Assembly (NCBI GenBank): GCA_900752845.1
Contig: CAADWU010000036.1
Span: 1-27,611 of the forward strand
Source: Candidatus Gastranaerophilales bacterium
GTDB lineage: Bacteria; Cyanobacteriota; Vampirovibrionia; Gastranaerophilales; Gastranaerophilaceae
DNA: 27,611 nt
Direction: 5' to 3'
In this document: piece after piece, positions 6,365-12,977 of the stretch
Layout: the number at the start of each line of letters is the position of its first letter
How positions within the stretch are numbered: the stretch's first letter is position 1
Position numbers and translations under genes: made by a program
Notes under the pieces: model-generated
Databases searched by the model: none
What the model was told of the DNA's origin: nothing
What the model saw: the letters and a program-made list of their open reading frames with translations, nothing else

Positions 6365-7207
6365 TTATTTTAATTTGTTGTATTCTTCATCCGTTACTGC
6401 TTCCAGCCATTCATTAGAGGTTTCAGTTCCGTCTATTTCAACTGCAATATGTGAAAACCAGCTGTCAGGTGCTGCTCCGTGCCAGTGTTTAACATTTGCA
6501 GAAATATTTATAACATCACCCGGTTTCATTTCAACCGGTTCTTTGCCCCATTCCTGATAATAACCTCTGCCGCCGATTGCGATTAACATCTGTCCGCCGC
6601 CTTGTTTTGCGTGGTGAATATGCCAGTTGTTGCGGCATTTTGGTTCAAATGTTACATTAAACATTTTGACTTGGCTGGTTGAAATTGGCGCAATATAACT
6701 TTGTCCGATAAAATATTTTGCATAAGCGTTATTAGGTTCGCCTATCGGAAACATAATAGTTTGAGCGTATTTATCTTTTTCACTCAGGGCTTGAGTCTCT
6801 TCTGTCCAAACTTCTTTTGCTAAATTAAACGCAGCCCACGCTTTGGGCCATCCTGCATAAAAGGCGGTATTTGTGATTATTGCAGCAGCCTCTTCTTTTG
6901 TAACGCCGTGGTTTTTAGCATTTTGAAGATGATATTTCAAAGATGAATCAGTTATCCCTTGTGAAATCAATGCAGTCATTGTAATAATACTGCGGGTTTT
7001 AGTGTCAATATCATGGTTATTCCAGTTTTCGCCAAATAAAATATCATCATTAAAATGAGCAAATTCAGGTGCAAAGTTTCCTAATTGTGTTTTTCCTGCG
7101 GTTTGTACTATTTTTTTCATATTTTTATCCTCATAATTTTTTGCTAAAACTAATGAATTTTGAAACATAAATAATGTTAATAATAAAATTGATATTTTTT
7201 TAAGCAA
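6365..7207 (-). CDS. Exported carboxymuconolactone-decarboxylase/cupin fusion protein
   Basis: 280 aa from TTG 7207, preceded by SD AGGAGGT. The signal peptide (KKISILLLTLFMFQNSLVLA) is cleaved about residue 22. The CMD (AhpD-like) helical domain spans 35-135 with TRSIITMTALISQG and HLQNAKNHGVTKEEAAAI, but lacks the CxxC of peroxidase-type AhpD. The cupin domain spans about 175-262, with metal ligands in HIHHAKQGGGQ (196-206) and HWHGA (241-245). CMD-cupin fusions are known in gut bacteria beside flavodoxins and LysR regulators; their reaction is undefined. A second in-frame ATG at codon 30 (7120) has GAGGAT six bases upstream, which would yield a leaderless cytoplasmic protein. It is the second gene of the operon, 21 bases after the small gene. 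Confidence 0.88.
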   Translation of the reverse strand: MLKKISILLLTLFMFQNSLVLAKNYEDKNMKKIVQTAGKTQLGNFAPEFAHFNDDILFGENWNNHDIDTKTRSIITMTALISQGITDSSLKYHLQNAKNHGVTKEEAAAIITNTAFYAGWPKAWAAFNLAKEVWTEETQALSEKDKYAQTIMFPIGEPNNAYAKYFIGQSYIAPISTSQVKMFNVTFEPKCRNNWHIHHAKQGGGQMLIAIGGRGYYQEWGKEPVEMKPGDVINISANVKHWHGAAPDSWFSHIAVEIDGTETSNEWLEAVTDEEYNKLK

Positions 7208-7228
7208 TTTTTGATACCTCCTGATTTC

Positions 7229-7438
7229 TTAAATATTTTCCTTTTGCTTAATCTGAAAAATTAAAAAATCCAGACAATCAATCTGTTTTTGATTTTTATG
7301 CAGGTTATCAAGCAGATTATTCTTGTGCTTTGCAAGCAAATCAAGTTGTTTGAATTTTTCAAGTTTCAGAAATTCATCAATGAGACTTTGTTCACATCCT
7401 GCATCTTTTAAATTCTGTACAATTTTGTTTTCATCCAT
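7229..7438 (-). CDS. Small conserved helical protein, unknown function
   Basis: 69 aa, charged and almost wholly helical, with no membrane segment. The C-terminal half (HKNNLLDNLHKNQKQIDCLD, 38-57) looks like a coiled-coil hairpin, with Cys15 and Cys55. I recall similar 60-80 aa proteins beside flavodoxin/LysR clusters in Clostridia and other gut bacteria, but no function. It is the first gene of the minus-strand operon, directly behind the divergent promoter. The SD is weak (ATGGATG context). It may be a small adaptor or regulator of the pathway; this is a guess from position only. Confidence 0.7.
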   Translation of the reverse strand: MDENKIVQNLKDAGCEQSLIDEFLKLEKFKQLDLLAKHKNNLLDNLHKNQKQIDCLDFLIFQIKQKENI

Positions 7439-7477
7439 AGCTTTATTATTTACGATGTTTATTAAAATAGCAAATAC

Positions 7478-7529
7478 TTATATTGTATAAACTGATATGC
7501 TTGACAAGTATATCATAGTTTGTTAAGAT
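7478..7529. promoter_or_regulatory. Divergent promoter with palindromic LysR operator
   Basis: Plus strand: TTGACA (7501-7506), a 17-bp spacer, and TAAGAT (7524-7529). The minus-strand -35 TTGTCA is the same palindrome core read backwards (7502-7507), with an AT-rich -10 region within TTATATTGTATAA (7478-7490). The operator is a 10-1-10 inverted repeat, GATATGCTTG-A-CAAGTATATC, at 7494-7514 with one mismatch. It fits the T-N11-A rule for LysR boxes. A protein bound there would cover both -35 boxes. Confidence 0.75.
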
Positions 7530-7535
7530 AATTTT

Positions 7536-8423
7536 GTGGAAATACGGGTTTTAAGATATTTTTTAACAGTTGCAAGAGAAGGCTCAATCACAGGTGCCGC
7601 AAATTATTTGCACCTTACACAGCCGACACTTTCAAGGCAGTTGCAGGATTTGGAAAAAGAATTAGGTCAAAAACTTATAATTAGAGGAAGCCACAATATA
7701 TCCCTTACCCCCGAAGGAATGATTTTAAGAAAACGTGCCGAAGAAATTTTGGATATGGTTGAAAAAACACAAAAAGAATTTTCTTCTCTTAAAAACGAAC
7801 TTTCAGGCGAAATCTTTATCGGAAGCGGCGAAACATCTTCAATAAGATGCGTTGCAGAAGTAATTAAAGAAATTCAAACCCAATACCCCAATATTAAGTT
7901 TAACCTTTATAGCGGAAATGCTGATGATGTGGGCGAAAAACTGGATAAAGGGCTTTTGGATTTTGGCATTTTAATTCAGCCTACAGATATTTCAAAATAT
8001 GAATATTTGTCTTTAAAATCCTATGATATCTGGGGGCTTGTAATGCGAAAAGACAGCCCGCTTGCAAATAAAGATTTTATTATAATTGATGATTTATTTG
8101 ACATTCCTCTAATTGCTTCAAGGCAGGTTGATAAAATAACTACGGTCAAAAATGAATATATTGAATGGTTTGGAGAAAACAGGAAAAATTTAAATATTGT
8201 TGCAAGATATAACCTTATTTATAATGCGGCAATAATGGTTGAACATGGGGTTGGTTATGCACTCGGACTTGACGGGTTAATAAATACTACAGGCCGCAAT
8301 GAACTATGTTTTAGACCGCTTAAGCCCCTTTTGAAATCGGGGCTCAATATGGTTTGGAAAAAATATCAGGTATTTTCGCCTGCCGCTAAGCTTTTCTTAG
8401 ACAAAATGCAGGAAAACATTTAA
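7536..8423 (+). CDS. LysR-family transcriptional regulator
   Basis: 295 aa, the usual LysR length, from GTG 7536. The winged HTH lies at residues 1-60 (GSITGAANYLHLTQPTLSRQ), a linker helix at 60-88, and a periplasmic-binding-like effector domain at 90-290. It is divergent from the redox operon and shares its operator, so it most likely controls that operon and itself. The effector is unknown. The -10 box lies exactly 6 nt before the GTG and there is no SD, so the mRNA may be leaderless. No other start codon appears until residue 61, which would remove the HTH. No terminator is evident in the AT-rich 130 bases after the stop. Confidence 0.93.
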   Translation: MEIRVLRYFLTVAREGSITGAANYLHLTQPTLSRQLQDLEKELGQKLIIRGSHNISLTPEGMILRKRAEEILDMVEKTQKEFSSLKNELSGEIFIGSGETSSIRCVAEVIKEIQTQYPNIKFNLYSGNADDVGEKLDKGLLDFGILIQPTDISKYEYLSLKSYDIWGLVMRKDSPLANKDFIIIDDLFDIPLIASRQVDKITTVKNEYIEWFGENRKNLNIVARYNLIYNAAIMVEHGVGYALGLDGLINTTGRNELCFRPLKPLLKSGLNMVWKKYQVFSPAAKLFLDKMQENI

Positions 8424-8555
8424 GATAAACTATAAACTCAATTTTATTTTTGCAATCTTGGATCAATTAAGTTTATGATATTATAATATAACTCAATATT
8501 ATTATTGTTTTTTTAGGTTGTTTATAAAACTATCTAAATCATTTTCTTTTACTTC

Positions 8556-10751
8556 TTACATTTCATAGAATTCAAAAAATGATTTGATAGGAATATTAAA
8601 TAATGCACATAATTTGCAGAATACATCAGCAGTTGGAAATGATTTTCCATGTTCTATTTTCCCTACGGTTCTGATATGAATATCTAATTTTTCTGCCAAA
8701 GTTTCATCACTTCTAATAAAATCTGCGAGCCATTTTCTATCATCAGAACTTGTACAGCCATGAGCCATAAGCCATTCATATTTTTGGTAATTATCCTCAA
8801 ATAAAGGCTTGTTCATCTGCTGTTCACGAGCCGTTTGTTTTCGTTCTTTTTTCGGCTTTTGTTCAGTTATTTCAATTGATTTTTCATCTGGCTCAATTTC
8901 AAGAATTCCAGTTGTTTCAATATCAAAATACTTTTTAAACTCTTTTACAGCTTTGTTTTTAAGCCTTTTATGCTTTTGAGTTATATTTTTTAATTGTTCC
9001 ATATCATCAGGCAAACCAAGATGATTTGCCATTGGGTGAATTTTCTCAACTTTTCTTGCTATACAAATAAATTCACCTTTAACTGTATAAACATGAACTT
9101 TTGACAAATCAAAAAGACTGTAACGAACATATACAGGCTCTCTTAAACCAAATAATGCTTCATTGTAATAGTTATTTCCTAAAAATCTAATGCCATTCCT
9201 GTGAATAACTTTAGTTTCTGTTTTCATCATTAAATCATTCAAAAGATTTTTATCAATTTCTTGCTGCTTGGGGGCTCGCGTTAAACGGCATTGCGAGTCT
9301 TGCTCAACGCAAGCCTCTTCAGCCTCTGCTCGCCTCCGCTTTTGAACAGTATTTAAAACCTCTTTGATTGTCATATCTGGAACATTTGAACAAGGTTTTG
9401 AATTGTGATAATTCAACCAAAAATCAAGGCATTTAATAACTTGTTGAACAGTCGGAATTTTCCCGCCAGTTGTTTTGAAATAATGAGCTTTGTGCAAATT
9501 TTCGCCTCTCATAAGTCTAGCCGGTTTTTCTTCAATTGAAGTTCCGATATATGAAGGCATCATCTTTTCAAATTCTTCTTGAAACTCAAGAAAAAATCTT
9601 TCAATGACTTTTGCTTTTGCGTTTCTAACCTTTGCAAATACTGATTTAATCCCAAGATTTGCATAAACCCCGTTAAATCCGGATTCATCAAAATTACAGT
9701 TTTGAAAATACTTAGCTCTAAAAGCTCTGCCGTTATCTTGATAAACAATTTTCGGAATTCTGCCAAGGTTTAAAATAGCATTTCTTAAAGCACTTGCGAT
9801 ACATTGAGTATTTTCAGACATCATAATTTCATAACCGACCAGAGCGCAGCTTTTCCAGTCTAAAAAGCCAACAAGAGTTGCTCTTTGTGCTTTTCCTGTA
9901 AATGGGTTAAGCACTTGAAAATTAAGTGTATGACCGTCTGCAATAAGAACATCACCAACTTCAAGAGCTGTAATATCTCTTTCAATATATGGCTCGACTT
10001 TATCGTTAAATGCTTTTTCACCCTCTCTGAATAAAACCCATTTGTCATATTTCGTTGATTTGATTTTTTCTGCATACCTTCTGTAAGTCATATCAGAATG
10101 CAGAGTTTCAAAACCTTTTTTCTGCAAACAGAATTTTGAAAGAGCTATTGCTTTACTGATTTTAAATTTGTTAGGGTGAAACAAGAACTTTTCAAACTGC
10201 TCAATTTCTTCTTTTGAAAGTTCTGTATTCACTTCAAGAGCAGATGTGCATTTGTATTTCGGAATAAGTGATTCCCATTTTTCGCCGTATTCTTCATAGC
10301 TTTTTATCTACCTCAAAAGTGTAGAACGTGCTGAAATTTTCCCAATAATTTTATATACATCTTTTAAATATTCTCCGGAATTGTACAATTCTAAGAAAGT
10401 AAAATCAGCTTCTTTTTGTGTTCTGCATTTGGCTCTAAGCTCACGAACTGCATTGATAATGTCGACTTTTGCAAGAGCTTCAAGTTTTAGTTTTTCTGTT
10501 TTGAATTCTGATTTTTGGTTATTAACAGGCGCCAGAAAATAAGATTTAATTTCTTCATCAATGAGCTTTTCTTGAATTTCCGGCTCTAAAGAAGAAAACA
10601 AAATTTCGTAAGTATAACCGCCCTTAACTTTGATTTTTCTTGCAATGTACTTTTCATTGTTGATTGCAATTCTAAGTGTGCGATTGCTTTTTAAACCTTT
10701 TAACTCTGCAATTTTATCTATATTGATATATGTATTTTGTGCTGCTGCCAT
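8556..10751 (-). pseudogene. Mu-type (MuA-like) DDE transposase, amber-interrupted and fused to a truncated XRE HTH
   Basis: One continuous frame of 731 codons, broken only by TAG at 10308-10310 (codon 148), in RSTLLR-stop-IKSYEEYG, where relatives have a Trp. TGG to TAG is therefore the likely cause. The N-terminal part (1-147) is the Mu DNA-binding HTH region. The catalytic triad is Asp272 (IADGH), Asp339 (YQDNG) and Glu384 (ERFF); the D-to-D spacing of 67 equals that of MuA. A Mu-type beta-barrel and a C-terminal region up to DRKWLADFIRSDE follow. The last 49 residues (ETLAEKLDIHIRTVGKIEHG...) are an XRE/Cro-type HTH without its first helix, so the 3' end is a chimera, probably from a deletion into a neighbouring regulator gene. 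No MuB gene follows. The upstream part has an SD (AAAGGTG). The element is probably dead. Confidence 0.88.
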
Positions 10752-10795
10752 AATATTACACCTTTTGATGTTTCTCTATATTTTTATTATGGCGT

Positions 10796-10864
10796 GTTAG
10801 CAACAATATTTAAGCGCTTTGCTAACTTATGCTAATGCAAGTTTGTGGAACATATTTATGCTAA
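10796..10864. repeat. Inverted and direct repeats upstream of the transposase, putative transposon end
   Basis: A perfect inverted repeat GTTAGCAA (10796-10803)/TTGCTAAC (10819-10826) surrounds AGCGCT. Two direct copies of TTATGCTAA lie at 10827-10835 and 10856-10864. Repeated transposase-binding sites of this kind are expected at a Mu-type end (family knowledge). I could not find the matching opposite end, so the border is not fixed. Confidence 0.45.
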
Positions 10865-10873
10865 AATAACCTT
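10859..10873 (+). promoter_or_regulatory. Extended -10 promoter predicting a leaderless transcript
   Basis: TGC-TAAAAT (10859-10867) followed by exactly 6 nt and ATG 10874. There is no SD and no clear -35. The start point expected 6-7 nt after the -10 coincides with the ATG. Confidence 0.6.
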
Positions 10874-11200
10874 ATGAAAAAAGTTAAAATTACAGTTTTA
10901 AAAAGAACATTTCAAGAAGATTTAGCCAAAGAATACGGAGTTGATAACCTCACAACTTGTTCTATGTTCAAAGAGGGGCAAGTTTTCTATGCTGATTGGG
11001 CTAAACCTGATAATTTTTGTGATGAGGCCTGGAAAGCAATTTATCAGTATGTTTTTGCATTAGCTCATGGCGCTGATAAAGAATTATTTTATTACAAAGA
11101 TTGGATTAAAACACCTGGTGTCGCCATTTGCTCTTGCAATGACGGTTTAAGGCCTGTTATTTTCAAGTTAGAAGCAACTGATGAAGAATCAAAGGTATAA
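10874..11200 (+). CDS. TIGR04076 family protein
   Basis: 108 aa, full length for this small family, recognised by QVFYADWAKPDNFCDEAW (36-53), IYQYVFALAHG and AICSCNDGLRPVIFK (85-98). The four cysteines (29, 49, 86, 88) could bind metal. Function is unknown; the family is widespread in anaerobic bacteria and archaea. It is transcribed divergently from the transposase remnant and apparently alone. There is no SD, and the promoter fits the leaderless pattern seen at core-like genes, so it may be resident rather than transposon cargo. Confidence 0.88.
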   Translation: MKKVKITVLKRTFQEDLAKEYGVDNLTTCSMFKEGQVFYADWAKPDNFCDEAWKAIYQYVFALAHGADKELFYYKDWIKTPGVAICSCNDGLRPVIFKLEATDEESKV

Positions 11201-11214
11201 TATATAAATTTAAC

Positions 11215-11265
11215 TACCGACTTTTAGAAAAATTTTTACCAACTTAAAAAGAAAAATTACCAACT
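11215..11265 (+). repeat. Three TACC[A/G]ACT repeats at 21-22 bp spacing
   Basis: TACCGACT (11215), TACCAACT (11237) and TACCAACT (11258) are each surrounded by A/T tracts. Spacing of two helical turns suggests a protein-binding array, such as arm-type integrase sites, iterons or a multi-site operator. It lies between the TIGR04076 gene and tRNA-Ser. Confidence 0.5.
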
Positions 11266-11290
11266 AAAATTTTAAAATAACGTTGCCCGA

Positions 11291-11387
11291 AATTCCTAAA
11301 CTGTCCCAAAATTCGCAAACCAAACAGAAACCATTATTATATAAGGGTTTTAGGCATGGAATTTTGAATTCCTAAACTACCACAAAA
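11291..11387 (+). repeat. Imperfect 21-nt direct repeat near tRNA-Ser
   Basis: AATTCCTAAACT begins two copies at 11291-11311 and 11367-11387 that agree at 18 of 21 positions, with starts 76 bp apart. The stretch 11201-11410 has no gene; it holds only these repeats and the TACC array. Confidence 0.5.
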
Positions 11388-11410
11388 AATACAGTAAATT
11401 GACAAGCTAC

Positions 11411-11444
11411 AAAAAAAAGAGATGATATTTTTCATCTCTTTTTT
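11411..11444 (-). terminator. Terminator downstream of tRNA-Ser
   Basis: The stem GAGATGA/TCATCTC has a 6-nt loop and is flanked by A8 and T6 runs. Read on the minus strand it ends in eight T, three bases after the tRNA 3' end. It could also act in the plus direction. Confidence 0.85.
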
Positions 11445-11447
11445 ATA

Positions 11448-11534
11448 CAGAGAGGAAGGGATTCGAACCCTCGGTGGAATTGCTCCCACACAACCTTTCC
11501 AAGATTGCACCTTAAACCGCTCGGACACCTCTCT
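11448..11534 (-). tRNA. tRNA-Ser (GGA)
   Basis: 87 nt, class II with a long variable arm. The acceptor stem AGAGAGG/CCTCTCT is perfect and the discriminator is G, as in serine tRNAs. The D-arm region TCCGAGCGGTTTAAGG is typical of Ser. The anticodon loop TTGGAAA gives GGA. The T loop is TTCGAAT. No CCA is encoded. The terminator and repeats at its 3' side make this a plausible integration target. Confidence 0.95.
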
Positions 11535-11583
11535 TTGGTTTTACCTGTTTATAATATTTATATTATCATAAACATTTATTTCA

Positions 11584-11598
11584 TGTTAAAATCATCTT
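11584..11598 (+). promoter_or_regulatory. Extended -10 promoter of aroA, predicting a leaderless transcript
   Basis: TGT-TAAAAT (11584-11592), then exactly 6 nt, then ATG 11599. There is no SD. It lies in the 64-bp gap between the divergent tRNA-Ser and aroA. Confidence 0.65.
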
Positions 11599-12870
11599 AT
11601 GCAAAAAATTATTCACAAAGCTATTAATGGATTAAAAGGAACGGTTACAATTCCTTCGGATAAATCAATTTCACACAGAGCTGTAATGTTTGCATCTTTA
11701 GCTAAAGGGCAATCAATTATTAAAAATTTTTCTAAAGGACAGGATCCTTTATCATCATTAAAAGTCTGCTCCGCATTAGGTATAAATGCAGAACTTAACG
11801 AAGATTTAATTATAAATTCTACAGGAAAACTTTATGAACCAAATCGGGAATTGGACTGCGGTAACTCCGGTACCACAATGAGGCTTATGTCAGGGATTTT
11901 AGCAGGACAGAATTTTAATTCGATTTTGACAGGCGACGAAAGCTTATCTAAACGCCCGATGAAACGTGTAATAGAGCCTCTTACACTAATGGGAGCCCAA
12001 ATTAACTCTAAAGATTATAAAGCGCCTCTTGAAATTTTTGGCAAAAATTTAACAGGTATTAATTACAATTCAAAACTTGCTTCCGCACAGGTAAAATCCT
12101 GCATTTTGCTCGCAGGTTTGAACGCTGAGGGAAAAACTTCTTTTACAGAACCGTATATTTCACGTGACCATACTGAAAGAATGCTGAAATATATGGGGGC
12201 AAATATTTCAGCCGATAAAAACACTGTAACTATTGAAAAATCAGTGCTTGAACCAAAAACAATTGAAATTTGCGGAGATATTTCTTCAGCTGCATACTTT
12301 ATTGCTGCAGGCTTAATTGTTCCTAATTCTAAAATCATTTTGAAAAATGTCGGCTTAAATCCTACAAGAACAGGAATTATTGAAGTTGCTGTTAAGATGG
12401 GCGGTAATATTGAAATCCTCAATAAACAAACAGTTTCAGGAGAAGAAGTCGGTGATATTCAAATTTGTTATTCAGAATTAAATGCTTGCACAATCGAAGG
12501 AGAGATTATTCCAAAACTTATTGATGAACTTCCGGTTATAGCAGTTATTGCATCTCAGGCGAAAGGCACTACAATAATCAAAGATGCAGGCGATTTACGT
12601 AATAAAGAATCTGATAGAATTAAGGCTGTTGTAAAAGAATTACAAAAGCTAGGAGCAGATATACAGGAAACTCAAGACGGATTTATAATTAACGGTAAAA
12701 AAGAGCTTAAGGGGGATGCCGAAGTTGAAACTTATCATGATCACCGGCTTGCAATGAGCTTATATGTTGCAGGTTTAATTTGCAAAGAACCTGTTTTAAT
12801 AAACGGTTTTGAATGGGTGGATATCTCATTTCCTGAATTTGACCAATTATTTTATTCTTTAACTTTGTAA
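11599..12870 (+). CDS. aroA: 3-phosphoshikimate 1-carboxyvinyltransferase (EPSP synthase)
   Basis: 423 aa, full length. It joins phosphoenolpyruvate to shikimate-3-phosphate, the sixth step of the shikimate pathway, in the cytoplasm. Motifs: PSDKSISHRAVMF (19-31, substrate Lys22/Ser23/Arg27), LDCGNSGTTMRLMSG (86-99), SKRPM (117-121), SAQVKS (162-167), RDHTE (189-193), GLNPTRTG, the ELPVIAVIA aspartate/glutamate region, RNKESDRIK and YHDHRLAMS. RDHTE, SAQVKS and NPTR are class II traits, as in the glyphosate-tolerant CP4-type enzyme (family knowledge). It stands alone rather than in an aro operon. There is no SD; the start is fixed by the N-terminal beta strand and the -10 spacing. Confidence 0.97.
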   Translation: MQKIIHKAINGLKGTVTIPSDKSISHRAVMFASLAKGQSIIKNFSKGQDPLSSLKVCSALGINAELNEDLIINSTGKLYEPNRELDCGNSGTTMRLMSGILAGQNFNSILTGDESLSKRPMKRVIEPLTLMGAQINSKDYKAPLEIFGKNLTGINYNSKLASAQVKSCILLAGLNAEGKTSFTEPYISRDHTERMLKYMGANISADKNTVTIEKSVLEPKTIEICGDISSAAYFIAAGLIVPNSKIILKNVGLNPTRTGIIEVAVKMGGNIEILNKQTVSGEEVGDIQICYSELNACTIEGEIIPKLIDELPVIAVIASQAKGTTIIKDAGDLRNKESDRIKAVVKELQKLGADIQETQDGFIINGKKELKGDAEVETYHDHRLAMSLYVAGLICKEPVLINGFEWVDISFPEFDQLFYSLTL

Positions 12871-12977
12871 AGAAATATTAACTTACTCTGATATATAAAA
12901 GCAATTTTTCGAATAAGAATTTTTTTATATATTCAAGGTTAGGTTATAAATTTTTGAAAGGTTAAGGTATCTGGGTT

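Noticed and set aside
8424..8555. Terminator or promoter after lysR
   Set aside because: The stretch is AT-rich with a run of T, but I find no stable GC-containing stem and no clear promoter pair.
10308..10310. Whole-genome reassignment of TAG
   Set aside because: TAG is used as a normal final stop by several intact genes here (for example those ending at 2247, 4109, 23528 and 26417).
331..10826. GTTAGCAA at 340-347 as the opposite end of the Mu-like element (a match to 10796-10803)
   Set aside because: The left copy is part of a terminator loop and stem, the match is only 8 bases, and no further end repeats or target duplication are visible.
11337..11528. Minus-strand ORF of 63 aa covering tRNA-Ser
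   Set aside because: Its first half is the translated tRNA-Ser sequence (a common artefact) and the rest runs through the terminator; there is no SD.
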